Shown here: positions 27,322 to 36,156 of the stretch, one piece after another
Numbering within the stretch: position 1 is the stretch's first letter
Layout: each line of letters begins with the position of its first letter
Origin: Burkholderia lata
GTDB taxonomy: Bacteria > Pseudomonadota > Gammaproteobacteria > Burkholderiales > Burkholderiaceae
Direction: 5' to 3'
Length of the DNA stretch: 64,000 bases
NCBI RefSeq assembly: GCF_000012945.1
Contig: NC_007511.1
Span: 992,001-1,056,000, forward strand
The notes under the pieces: generated by a model
Seen by the model: only the letters and a program-made list of their open reading frames with translations
The model's database searches: none
Told to the model about the DNA's origin: nothing
Translations under genes and position numbers: made by a program

Positions 27322-27420
27322 GGGGTTTCTCCTTGCGTGGCCGACGGTCTGCGCCGGCCGGGTGGTTGATGAAACGGATGGAAAACGAAACGAAACGAAG
27401 CGGAACGCCGCGGCGCCGGG

Positions 27421-28500
27421 TTACGCCCAGTGCGCCGGCACCCACACGCGGCCGGCCCAGTGGGCGGGCACCCAGATGACGGCGCGCGGCGGGTGAGCGA
27501 CATACACGGCGCGCGGGGCGACGTACACCGAGCGCGGCAGCGGCGGCGCGAGGTACAGGACCTTCGGCGGCGGGGGCGCAACGTAGACGACGCGCGGTGC
27601 GGGCGTGACCACGACAGCCTTCGGCGGCGCAACACGCACGACCTTCGGCGGGGGCGGCGGCGTGACGACGATTGCGGCGGGCGGAGGCGGCGGGGGCGTG
27701 ACCACGACGGCGGCCGGTGCGGGCGCCGGTGCCGCGACAGCGACGGTGGCGACGGGCGGCGGGGCCGTCACGAACACTGCGGCAGGCGGGGTCGCCACGA
27801 CGGGCACCGGGACAGGAACCGGCACCGTCCCGCCGGCCACGACGACCGCGCCGCCTGCCGTCGTGCTGCCGTGGATCACGGTCGTGCCGCCGGTCGAGAC
27901 CGTGCCGCCGTGGACGACCGTCGAGCCGCCCGACGTCGTCACGACACCCGGCGCCACGCGCGTCGCGCTGCCGGAATGCGTGACGGTTCCGCCGTCGGTG
28001 CCCGTCACGGTGCCCGAGCGCGAGCAGGTCGAGCCTGCACAATTCGTCGATGCCGTGTGGCTGGCCGTGTTGCCGTTCGCGCCCGTGATCGTGCCGCTCG
28101 ACGAATACTGGCCCGGGCCGTTGCGCGTCACGCTGCCCGACGTCGTTGCGCTGTGGCCGTCGGAGCCCGTCAGCGACCCGGTGTGCGAGCAGGTGCCGCC
28201 CGCGCAGCTCGTGTCGCCGCTGTGTTCGACCGAGCGCCCATTCGGGCCGACGGCCGTGCCGCTGTTCGAGAACTGGCCGGGCGCGGTGCGCGTGACGGTG
28301 CCCGTGTTGGTCGCGATACCGCCGGCGGGGCCGATCACGCCACCCGCATGCGAGCAGCTGCCGCCGCCGCACGAGCCGGCATGCGCGCCGTTGTAGGTGC
28401 CGCGCGGCGTGTAGGCGGTGCCGTGGCCGGCCCAGCCGGCGAAGGCCGGTGCGCAGGCGAAGGTGAGGGCGGCGGCGGTGACGAGGAAGCGGGTTTTCAT
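27421..28500 (-). CDS. Secreted repeat protein with Pro/Val-rich C-terminus
   Basis: 359 residues from ATG 28500 (MKTRFLVTAAALTFACAPAFA signal peptide). After it come three ~44-residue repeats built on GGSCSHAG..VTRTAPGQFSNSGTAVGPNGRSVEHSG, each with a paired Cys and Ser/Thr/Gly-rich strands. The last third is PPPPP-KVV and VYVAPP runs ending in a doubled WVPAHW motif, similar to WxxGxW-type tails of secreted Burkholderia proteins. Envelope or secreted location is inferred; function unknown. It precedes the EF-hand gene in the same direction. Confidence 0.75.
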   Translation of the reverse strand: MKTRFLVTAAALTFACAPAFAGWAGHGTAYTPRGTYNGAHAGSCGGGSCSHAGGVIGPAGGIATNTGTVTRTAPGQFSNSGTAVGPNGRSVEHSGDTSCAGGTCSHTGSLTGSDGHSATTSGSVTRNGPGQYSSSGTITGANGNTASHTASTNCAGSTCSRSGTVTGTDGGTVTHSGSATRVAPGVVTTSGGSTVVHGGTVSTGGTTVIHGSTTAGGAVVVAGGTVPVPVPVPVVATPPAAVFVTAPPPVATVAVAAPAPAPAAVVVTPPPPPPAAIVVTPPPPPKVVRVAPPKAVVVTPAPRVVYVAPPPPKVLYLAPPLPRSVYVAPRAVYVAHPPRAVIWVPAHWAGRVWVPAHWA

Positions 28501-29058
28501 CGGGTGTCCTTGCGGTTCGTTTCGGTGCACGCAGTGGCGTGGCGACGGGACGAACTTTAGGGCGATGACACGCGCCCGTCGCGTCATAAAAGATGTCGCG
28601 GTGTTACACGTGGCCTGCCGTTTCGAGGTACGACGAATGCGTGCGTCGGCCGCGCCGATCGCGGGCATGCCGCGCCAGGGAAGGCTGTTGGCGATGCGGT
28701 CGCGGGACGGCGGGGTGCCGTGGCACGAGTGCGGAGCATGTCGTGCGCAGCGCGAATGTGTGTCGCGGCGACATGCGGCGACATATTTGCCGGCCGATTC
28801 ATGCGTGTTTTGTGTCGAGCCGCGTCATGCGAATTGAACGCATGCGGTACGCCACATGCGATTGGAACAGCCTACTCCGTAACAGTGAGCCGCCGTCGCC
28901 AACCATCCGAAGAATCGATTTCCTTCCGATTGGTAACGACAGTGTTCACCTGTCGCGCAGGGCTTATCTGTCGGCCCGTGTCATGTTGTGTGCACCGTCG
29001 ACCGGATTCGTCACGGGCGACACATTTACCGCCGGACTTGCGTACCTGCAGCCACGAA
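28501..29058. other. Gap without a supported gene, with degenerate satellite sequence
   Basis: Several frames stay open on both strands but translate into Arg/Cys/Pro-rich, non-protein-like sequence. A block at about 28771-28805 and another at about 29015-29050 resemble the cgacacatttcccgccgg part of the satellite that follows. I see no promoter or gene here that I can support. Confidence 0.5.
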
Positions 29059-29743
29059 CCGGCCACGCTCCTGTCTGCAAGTGTCCGTGCCCGCCATGCA
29101 CCACCGGAACGCCTTCCGCCTCGGCATGCTGAAACAAATCTCCGGCCGGACACACGTAGGAACAGCCCCAAACCGGCCACGCTCAAGTCCACCAGCGCCC
29201 GCGCACGGCAGGCACCGCTTGAACACCTTTGCCCGCGACTTGCGGCGACACATTTCCCGCCGGACTCACATCCGCGCGTCAACAAACCGGCCACGCTCAA
29301 GTCCACCAGCGCCCGCGCACGGCAGGCACCGCTTGAACGCGTTCGCCCGCGACATGCGGCGACACATTTCCCGCCGGACACACATCCGCGCGTCAACAAA
29401 CCGGCCACGCTCCGGTCCACAAGCGCCCGCGCACGGCAGGTACCGCTTGAACACTTTTGCCCGCGACTTGCGGCGACACATTTCCCGCCGGACACGCATC
29501 CGCGCGTCAACAAACCGGCCACGCTCCTGTCCACAAGCGCCCGCGCACGGCAGGCACCGCTTGAACGCCTTCCCCCGCGACATGCGGCGACACATTTACC
29601 GCCGGACACACATCCGCGCGTCAACAAACCGCCCAAGCTCCAGCCCACAAGCACCTGCGCCTGTCACGCACCACCTGACCGCCACGCTCCGCGACATACC
29701 GCGACACATTTCCCGCGTGGTCTTTCCATTCCGCGCCCACTAC
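29059..29743. repeat. 114-bp tandem satellite, six units
   Basis: Units start at 29059, 29173, 29287, 29401, 29515 and 29629, exactly 114 bases apart. The four central units are nearly identical; the outer two are diverged. Each contains CCGGCCACGCTC at its start and CGACACATTTCCCGCCGG in its last third, plus a CCGC-N5-GCGG inverted repeat. Units 1 and 3 share one set of variants and units 2 and 4 another, a 228-bp higher-order pattern. Frames remain open because 114 is divisible by three, but no start or composition supports a protein. Confidence 0.95.
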
Positions 29744-29818
29744 AGTGCGTTCCATTCGACGCGATGGCAGCCCGTGCAGCCGATGACGCGTCCGACTCAA
29801 CCGGAGGAAAGGCCCATC

Positions 29819-30727
29819 ATGCTCACCACTACAGGAAAGCTCGCGTACTACGTCACGCTCTTCGTCGTCGCCGTCTCGCTCGTCGAGGCGGTCGTGCTCA
29901 CCTGGCGCCGCGCCCGCGGTCCCGAACCGTTCGACTGGAACGAGGTATGGCTGTCGCTCGCCGATCTCGCGGGCCGCAAGCTGCTCGCGCTGGTGCCGCT
30001 GTCGCTCGCCACGCCGCTGTTCGACCTCGCGTGGGCGCACCGGCTCTTCACGATCCCGCTCCACAGCGTCGCGCTCGGGCTGCTCGTGTTCGTCGGCCAG
30101 GAGTTCTGCTACTACTGGTATCACCGCGCGTCGCACCGCGTGCGCTTCTTCTGGTCGACCCATGCGGTGCATCATTCGCCGAACCAGTTGACGCTGTCGT
30201 CCGCGTTTCGCCTCGGCTGGACCGGCAAGATCGCCGGCGCCGCGATGTTCTTCACGCCGCTGGTATGGCTCGGCGTGCGTCCGGAAGCCGTGCTCGCGAT
30301 CCTGTCGTTCAACCTGATGTACCAGTTCTGGCTGCACAACACGTGGATCCCGAAGCTCGGCTGGTTCGAATACGTGTTCAACACGCCGTCTGCGCACCGG
30401 GTGCACCACGCATCGAACCTCGACTATCTCGATGCGAACTACGGCGGCGTGCTGGTCGTGTTCGATCGCCTGTTCGGCACCTATGTCGCCGAACGCGCCG
30501 ACGAGCCGTGCCGTTTCGGCCTCGTCACGCCGACCCGCTCGCGCAATCCGTTCGTCGTCGAGCTCGAGCACTGGGCGAGCCTGGCCCGCGACGTCGCCAC
30601 GGCCCGCGACGTGTGGACCGCGATCCGTTTCGTGATGCTGCCGCCGGGCTGGCGCCCGGACAACCAGGGCGAAACGACGGAGGAATTGCGCCGTCGCAGC
30701 CTCGTCGCCGTGCGCACGGATGCGTGA
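29819..30727 (+). CDS. Sterol desaturase/fatty acid hydroxylase family membrane protein
   Basis: 302 residues. The di-iron histidine clusters are HRASH, HAVHH and HRVHH, with four to five membrane helices around them. The family hydroxylates or desaturates lipids with O2 in the membrane. ATG 29819 follows GGAGGAAAGG at good spacing, so the start is secure even though the frame is open upstream through the satellite. It is followed by an SDR gene in the same direction. Lipid substrate unknown. Confidence 0.9.
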   Translation: MLTTTGKLAYYVTLFVVAVSLVEAVVLTWRRARGPEPFDWNEVWLSLADLAGRKLLALVPLSLATPLFDLAWAHRLFTIPLHSVALGLLVFVGQEFCYYWYHRASHRVRFFWSTHAVHHSPNQLTLSSAFRLGWTGKIAGAAMFFTPLVWLGVRPEAVLAILSFNLMYQFWLHNTWIPKLGWFEYVFNTPSAHRVHHASNLDYLDANYGGVLVVFDRLFGTYVAERADEPCRFGLVTPTRSRNPFVVELEHWASLARDVATARDVWTAIRFVMLPPGWRPDNQGETTEELRRRSLVAVRTDA

Positions 30728-30833
30728 ACGGCGCTACGCTGTGGCGCATTGCCGGCCGCGCACGCATGCCGCGGCCGGCATGACTCATGCAACACGCATC
30801 AACAAGCAACCCTCGATCCAGGAGAAAACATCG

Positions 30834-31547
30834 ATGGAACACGATCTCAAAGGCAAGGCAGTCGCGATCACCGGCGGATTCGGCCATCTGGGCGTCGCGA
30901 CGGCCGCGTGGCTCGGCGAGCGGGGCGCACGCGTCGCGCTGATCGGCCGCGGCGCGGCCCCGGCGGCGCAGGCGCTGCCCGGCGTGCCGGCCGACGCGCT
31001 GCGCATCGGCGGCATCGATCTCGTCGATCCGCAGGCCGCCGCGCAGGCGCTCGATACCGTGCAGCGCGAATTCGGCCGGGTCGATGCGCTGCTGAACATC
31101 GCGGGTGCGTTCGTGTGGCAGACGATCGCCGACGGCGACGCCGCCACGTGGGACCGCATGTACGAACTGAACGTGAAGACCGCGCTGAACGCGTCGAAGG
31201 CCGCGCTGCCGCACCTGCTGGCGAACCCGGTCGGGCGCATCGTCAACATCGGCGCGGGCGCGGCGTTCAAGGCCGGCACGGGGATGGGCGCGTACGCGGC
31301 CGCGAAGGCCGGCGTCGCGCGGCTCACCGAGGCGCTGGCGGCCGAACTGCTCGACCGTGGCGTGACGGTGAACGCGATCCTGCCGAGCATCATCGATACG
31401 CCGCCGAACCGCGCGGACATGCCGGACGCGGATTTCACGCGCTGGGTGAAGCCGGAGCAGATCGCGGCGACGATCGCCTTCCTGCTGTCGGCCGACGCGC
31501 AGGCGATCACCGGCGCGTCGATTCCGGTAACCGGCCGCGTGGCATAG
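30834..31547 (+). CDS. SDR family oxidoreductase
   Basis: 237 residues from ATG 30834, preceded by CAGGAGAAAA. The cofactor loop is GGFGHLG instead of the usual TGxxxGIG; NIAGA, NIGAGAA and the YAAAK Tyr-Lys pair follow. The C-terminus ASIPVTGRVA is typical. It probably shares a transcript with the hydroxylase gene 106 bases upstream, and could act on its product; that is inference from position. Confidence 0.82.
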   Translation: MEHDLKGKAVAITGGFGHLGVATAAWLGERGARVALIGRGAAPAAQALPGVPADALRIGGIDLVDPQAAAQALDTVQREFGRVDALLNIAGAFVWQTIADGDAATWDRMYELNVKTALNASKAALPHLLANPVGRIVNIGAGAAFKAGTGMGAYAAAKAGVARLTEALAAELLDRGVTVNAILPSIIDTPPNRADMPDADFTRWVKPEQIAATIAFLLSADAQAITGASIPVTGRVA

Positions 31548-31632
31548 CGCGGCGGGGCAAGGGCAGGGGCTCGCGCCGCGGCCGGCCGTGCGTACAATGT
31601 CGCACCGGATTGCGCGAGCCCAGCCTGAGACC

Positions 31633-32343
31633 ATGCATCAACCCAATATCCTGATCGTCGAAGATGAAGTGGCGATCGCGGACACGATCATCTACGCCCT
31701 CGGCACCGACGGCATGCAGACCGTCCACTGCACGCTCGGGCAGGCGGCGCTCGATCATCTGCGCGACACGCGCTTCGATCTCGTGGCGCTCGACGTCGGC
31801 CTGCCGGATCTCAGCGGCTTCGAAGTGTGCCGGCGGCTGCGCACGTTCTCCGACGTGCCGGTGATCTTCCTCACTGCGCGGCACGATGAAATCGACCGGA
31901 TCGTCGGGCTCGAAATCGGCGCCGACGATTACGTGATCAAGCCGTTTTCGCCGCGCGAGCTGGCGGCGCGGGTGCGCGTGATCCTGCGGCGTTTCTACCG
32001 GACGGCCGCCCCCGAATCGCCCCTCGCGCCTGCACCCGCCCCGGCCGCGACCATCGCACCGGGCTTCACACTCGACACCGACGGCGCGCGCGTGTCGTGG
32101 CTCGGCCACGCACTCGACCTCACGCGCTACGAATTCGGACTGCTGGCGCTGTTGGTGCGCCATCCGGGGCGCATCTATTCGCGCGAACAGTTGATGGACC
32201 TCGTGTGGCACGAGGCATTCGATTCGGCCGACCGCACGGTCGACACGCACATCAAGACGTTGCGTGCGAAGCTGCGCGCGATCGACCCCGAACGCGACCC
32301 GATCCGCACGCATCGCGGGATGGGTTATTCGCTGCAACCGTAA
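31633..32343 (+). CDS. creB: CreB response regulator
   Basis: 236 residues. OmpR-type: receiver with Asp54 (LVALDVGLPDL) and KPFSPREL, then a winged helix with LTRYEFGLLALLVRHPGRIYSREQLM and the terminal IRTHRGMGYSL. Identity as CreB comes from the order creB-creC-creD and the CreB boxes before creD. CreB controls carbon-source and, in some species, beta-lactamase genes. ATG 31633 begins the conserved HQPNILIVEDE. Confidence 0.9.
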   Translation: MHQPNILIVEDEVAIADTIIYALGTDGMQTVHCTLGQAALDHLRDTRFDLVALDVGLPDLSGFEVCRRLRTFSDVPVIFLTARHDEIDRIVGLEIGADDYVIKPFSPRELAARVRVILRRFYRTAAPESPLAPAPAPAATIAPGFTLDTDGARVSWLGHALDLTRYEFGLLALLVRHPGRIYSREQLMDLVWHEAFDSADRTVDTHIKTLRAKLRAIDPERDPIRTHRGMGYSLQP

Positions 32344-32358
32344 CGACCGGCACCGTCC

Positions 32359-33810
32359 ATGCATATCGGCCTGCGCATCTTCTTCGGTTTTTTCCTGATC
32401 GTCGGCCTGGCCGCGCTGATCACGCTGCGCGTGTTCGTGCAGGAGGTGAAGCCGGGCGTGCGCGAGGCGATGGAGGACACGCTCGTCGATACCGCGCAAG
32501 TGCTCGCGACGCTGGCCGCCGCCGACATGGCGAACGGCCATATCGCCGACGGCGTGTTCGCGCGGCAGCTCTCGAATCTGCACGAACGCCCGATCAGCGC
32601 GAACGTGTGGGGTGTGCAAAAGAACACGATCGGCTACCGTCTCTACATCACCGACGCGCATGGCATCGTGCGCTACGACTCGTCCGGGAAAGCGGTCGGG
32701 CAGGACTATTCGCGCTGGAACGACGTGTACCGGACGCTGCGCGGCGAATACGGCGCGCGCAGCACGCGCAGCGATCCGAACGACGACAGCAGCACCGTGA
32801 TGCACGTGGCGGCGCCGATCCGTCGCGGCAACGAGATCATCGGCGTGCTGACGATCGCGAAACCGAACCAGACGGTCGCGCCGTTCATTGCGCGCAGCCA
32901 GCGCAAGATCATGCTGTACGGCGCGCTGCTGATGGGCGGCGCGATCCTGATCGGCGTGGCCTGCACGTGGTGGCTGGTGGTCGGGCTGCGGCGCCTGCAG
33001 CGCTATGCGCGCGCGATCGCGGCGGGCGAGCGGGCCGACATGCCGCTGCAGGGCGCGAGCGAACTGGCCGAGCTCGGGCGCGCGGTGGAAAGCATGCATC
33101 AGCGGCTGGAGGATCGACAGTACGTCGAGACCTACATCCACACGCTCACGCACGAGATGAAAAGCCCGCTGGCGGCGATCAGCGGCGCGGCCGAACTGCT
33201 GCAGGAGGAGATGCCGGTCGCGAACCGCCGGCGCTTCACCGAGAACATTCGCCGCCAGGCCGGCCGTCTCGAACAGATGATCCGCAAGCTGCTCGCGCTT
33301 GCTGAAGTCGAGCAGAAGCAGCGCCTGTCGGTGCGCGAACCGGTCGCGTTGCGGCCGGTGCTCGAACAGCTCGTCGACGATATCGAGCCGCGCGCGCGGC
33401 AGCGCGGCGTGAACCTCGCGATCGACGCACACGACGCGGCCGACCCCGCGGTCGTCGAAGGCGATCCGTTCCTGTTGCGCCAGGCGCTCGGCAACCTGCT
33501 CGACAACGCGCTGGATTTCGCGCCGCGGGGCAGCACGATCCGCATCGCGCTCGAACGGCAGCCGGCGGGCAAGGCGCACGTCGCCGTGGTGCGGGTTGCC
33601 GACGACGGCCCCGGCGTGCCCGACTACGCACTGGCGCGCGTGTTCGAGCGCTTCTATTCGCTACCGCGCCCCGACGGGCAGGATCGCAGCACGGGCCTCG
33701 GGCTGTGCTTCGTCCGCGAAGTCGCGATGCTGCATCGCGGCCAGGTCGCGCTCGCGAACCGCGACGACGGCGGCGCGTGCGCGACACTCACGCTGCCGTC
33801 GGCGGGCTGA
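32359..33810 (+). CDS. creC: CreC sensor histidine kinase
   Basis: 483 residues. Two N-terminal membrane helices (about 7-25 and 190-210) flank a periplasmic domain; HAMP, then His265 in YIHTLTHEMKSPLAAISGA, N-box LLDNALDFAP, and G-boxes DDGPGVPD and STGLGLCFV. It starts 15 bases after creB. It phosphorylates CreB; the natural signal is disputed. Length and layout match the CreC family. Confidence 0.92.
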   Translation: MHIGLRIFFGFFLIVGLAALITLRVFVQEVKPGVREAMEDTLVDTAQVLATLAAADMANGHIADGVFARQLSNLHERPISANVWGVQKNTIGYRLYITDAHGIVRYDSSGKAVGQDYSRWNDVYRTLRGEYGARSTRSDPNDDSSTVMHVAAPIRRGNEIIGVLTIAKPNQTVAPFIARSQRKIMLYGALLMGGAILIGVACTWWLVVGLRRLQRYARAIAAGERADMPLQGASELAELGRAVESMHQRLEDRQYVETYIHTLTHEMKSPLAAISGAAELLQEEMPVANRRRFTENIRRQAGRLEQMIRKLLALAEVEQKQRLSVREPVALRPVLEQLVDDIEPRARQRGVNLAIDAHDAADPAVVEGDPFLLRQALGNLLDNALDFAPRGSTIRIALERQPAGKAHVAVVRVADDGPGVPDYALARVFERFYSLPRPDGQDRSTGLGLCFVREVAMLHRGQVALANRDDGGACATLTLPSAG

Positions 33811-33816
33811 GCGCGC

Positions 33817-33865
33817 TTCACGTTCGCCACACATTCGCTTCACACCGGCTTCAATCGCCCTTCAC
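33817..33865 (+). promoter_or_regulatory. Array of CreB boxes (cre tag) before creD
   Basis: Five pentamers at exact 11-bp period: TTCAC (33817), CACAC (33828), TTCAC (33839), TTCAA (33850), TTCAC (33861). The CreB consensus is TTCAC-N6-TTCAC. Three exact and two one-base-off copies in a row, 50 bases before the creD start, make CreB control of creD very likely. Confidence 0.88.
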
Positions 33866-33914
33866 CGGGGCTGCTCATGCTGACCGTACCCTTTTACTCC
33901 GGTACTTGTCGGCC

Positions 33915-35306
33915 ATGAATCGAGTCCTGTTGTTCAAATTCGCGATCACCGCGTTTCTCGCGCTGCTGATCCTGATCCCGCTGCAGATGGTGCAAAGCAT
34001 CGTGCAGGAACGCTCCGCCTATCGCCGGGATGCGCTGCAGAGCATCTGGTCGAGCTATGCGGGGCCGCAGACGGTGGCGGGCCCCGTGCTCGTCGTGCAC
34101 TACACGGAAATCACGCGCGTGCGCGACGATGCACCGGCCGGCCGCGTGGCCAAGACGAGCCTGCGAAGCGAGACGAAGCGTCTGCTCGTGTTTCCGAAGA
34201 CGCTGAACGTCGACGGCACGCTGACGACCAGCGTCCGCTATCGCGGCATCCACAAGGCGCTGGTGTACGAGCTGGCCAGCCGGATGACCGGCACGCTGCC
34301 GTTGCCGGACCTGAAGAAGCTGCCGCAGGCGGACGGCCACGTGAGCTTCAAGATCGACGAGGCTTATGTCTCGATCGGCATCGGCGACATTCGCGGGCTG
34401 ACCGCGCAGCCTGACCTGCGTATCGGCGGCGCGCGCTTCGACGTCGAGCAGGGCACCCGGCTGGACAGCCTGCGCCAGGGTGTGCACGCGAACGTCGATC
34501 TCGCGGCGTTGGGCGATGCAAACGCGGGGGCGGTCGTGCCGTTCAGCGTCGACCTGCCGCTGCGCGGTGCGGATTCCGTCGCGTTCGCGCCGGTGGGCGA
34601 CCAGAACGATTTCTCGCTGAAATCGACGTGGCCGCATCCGAGTTTCGACGGCGCGTTCCTGCCGAACAACCGCACGGTCGATGCGCGCGGCTTCACCGGC
34701 AACTGGCGCGTGACGTCGTTCAACACGAAGGCGCGTGAACAGATCACGTCGGGCAACGGGGAAGGGGCGATCGAAATGGCGTCGGTGTCGGTGATCGAAC
34801 CCGTGAACGTCTATCTGCAGGCCGAACGCGCGACAAAGTACGGCGCGCTGTTCGTGATGCTCACGTTCGCCAGCTTCTTCATGTACGAACTCGTGAAGCG
34901 GCTGCGTATTCACCCGATCCAGTACACGCTGGTCGGCCTGTCGCTCGCGCTGTTCTTCCTGTTGCTGCTGAGCCTGTCCGAACACATCAAGTTCGCGTAT
35001 GCGTATCTCGCGGCAAGCGGCGCATGCATCGGGTTGCTCGCCTTCTACCTGTCGTTCGTGCTGCACAGCGTGAAGCGCGGGGCGGTGTTCGCGGTGCTGC
35101 TCGCGGTGCTCTACGCGGCGCTCTACGGGTTGCTGCTGTCGGAAGACAACGCGCTGATGCTCGGTTCGCTGCTGCTGTTCGCGATCCTCGCCGGCATCAT
35201 GACGCTCACGCGCCGCGTCGACTGGTATTCGCTCGGTGCCGCGTGGCAGCCGCTGGCCGACAAGGCGGGTGCGGGCGCCGCGAAGCCGGGCGCGCAGGCG
35301 AAGTAA
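33915..35306 (+). CDS. creD: CreD inner membrane protein
   Basis: 463 residues. One N-terminal membrane helix, a ~270-residue periplasmic domain, and a C-terminal block of about five helices, as in CreD. The conserved start is KFAITAFLALLILIPLQMVQSIVQERSAYR. Known family role: envelope protein induced by CreBC, linked to colicin and beta-lactam responses. It has its own CreB-box promoter, separate from creBC by 104 bases. The Ala/Gly/Lys tail is disordered. Confidence 0.92.
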   Translation: MNRVLLFKFAITAFLALLILIPLQMVQSIVQERSAYRRDALQSIWSSYAGPQTVAGPVLVVHYTEITRVRDDAPAGRVAKTSLRSETKRLLVFPKTLNVDGTLTTSVRYRGIHKALVYELASRMTGTLPLPDLKKLPQADGHVSFKIDEAYVSIGIGDIRGLTAQPDLRIGGARFDVEQGTRLDSLRQGVHANVDLAALGDANAGAVVPFSVDLPLRGADSVAFAPVGDQNDFSLKSTWPHPSFDGAFLPNNRTVDARGFTGNWRVTSFNTKAREQITSGNGEGAIEMASVSVIEPVNVYLQAERATKYGALFVMLTFASFFMYELVKRLRIHPIQYTLVGLSLALFFLLLLSLSEHIKFAYAYLAASGACIGLLAFYLSFVLHSVKRGAVFAVLLAVLYAALYGLLLSEDNALMLGSLLLFAILAGIMTLTRRVDWYSLGAAWQPLADKAGAGAAKPGAQAK

Positions 35307-35366
35307 GCGCGCGGGTGTGGGCAAGCGCGCTGGCCGGGGAGACTACGGCCGGCGCGTCATACTGCG

Positions 35367-35398
35367 CATCGCCGCATCGCCGCATCGCCGCATCGCCA
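35367..35398. repeat. Four 8-bp tandem units between creD and ridA
   Basis: CATCGCCG repeated three times exactly and once as CATCGCCA, in the space between convergent genes. A short slippage-prone array with no evident function. Confidence 0.9.
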
Positions 35399-35400
35399 CA

Positions 35401-35823
35401 TCACGCGCGCGACACAGGCCGGCGAAACCGCGCCATCGGAATCTCGGCCACAGCGGTGATCTCGATCAGCAGATCGGGATGGTAGAGACGCTCGACCTGA
35501 ACGGTCGTCGTCACGGGATAGGGCTCGGCGAAGTAAGTCTTGCGGATGTCGCCGGCCTGCATGAAGGCATCGATGTCGGTCGCGTAGTGCACGAGCGAGA
35601 TCACGTCCTGCATCTGCCCGCCCATCGTCGCCAGCACGGCACGGATGTTGTCGAGCGTCTGCCGCACCTGCGCGCGCATGTCGCCGTGGCCGACCACCTC
35701 GCCGTCGCGGTCGAGCGCCACTTGCCCCTTCAGATGCACGATCCGGCCGTCGCCCTGGATCACGGCCATCGAGAACGCGCCGAACGGCGCCCAGACTGCC
35801 GGGGGATTCACTGCTTCAGCCAT
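35401..35823 (-). CDS. RidA family protein
   Basis: 140 residues from ATG 35823, which has AGGAG before it. The RidA core is seen as GRIVHLKGQVALDRDGEVVGHGDMRAQVRQTLDNIRAVLATMGG. RidA proteins hydrolyse reactive imines such as 2-aminoacrylate, or act in specific catabolic branches. The usual catalytic Arg of RidA near the C-terminus (typically in an R-x-E context) is not obvious, as IEITAVAEIPMARF stands there, so it belongs to one of the diverged Rid groups. Confidence 0.82.
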   Translation of the reverse strand: MAEAVNPPAVWAPFGAFSMAVIQGDGRIVHLKGQVALDRDGEVVGHGDMRAQVRQTLDNIRAVLATMGGQMQDVISLVHYATDIDAFMQAGDIRKTYFAEPYPVTTTVQVERLYHPDLLIEITAVAEIPMARFRRPVSRA

Positions 35824-36156
35824 GACGCAACTCCTGTGTGGCGTGAACGGGTCGGGCACAGCGGATCGATGTCGTCGATCATCGCGCCATTATGGATGCA
35901 ATCGCTTTTGCGCTGCCTGCTGCCGGTGCGAACCGCCTGTCCCGATCGGGCGGCTCCCGGGCGGCGATATTTTTTCTTTCGCGGTGTGAATCGATTCGAC
36001 TGTTGACGTAGCAGTAATTCTGCCGCGATTCGCACCTGGAGCACGTCTGCACCGATATGATGCACACGCGCATTCAGCGGTCGGGGACGCGCATGGTCCG
36101 AGGGGCGGGCCGATCACGCGCCCGCTATCGCTTCTCGTCAAAACAAGGAAAACAAC

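Noticed and set aside
28872..29654. Cys/Gly/Arg-rich minus-strand frame over the satellite
   Set aside because: It is a period-38 translation of the repeat, lacks a ribosome binding site, and other frames are equally open.
29059..29743. CRISPR array
   Set aside because: The whole 114-bp unit repeats, with no alternation of short repeats and unique spacers, and no cas genes are near.
28988..29818. Long plus-strand open frame running through the satellite into the hydroxylase gene
   Set aside because: The ribosome binding site and family start at 29819 define the real gene. The upstream part is a non-protein-like repeat translation kept open by a unit length divisible by three.
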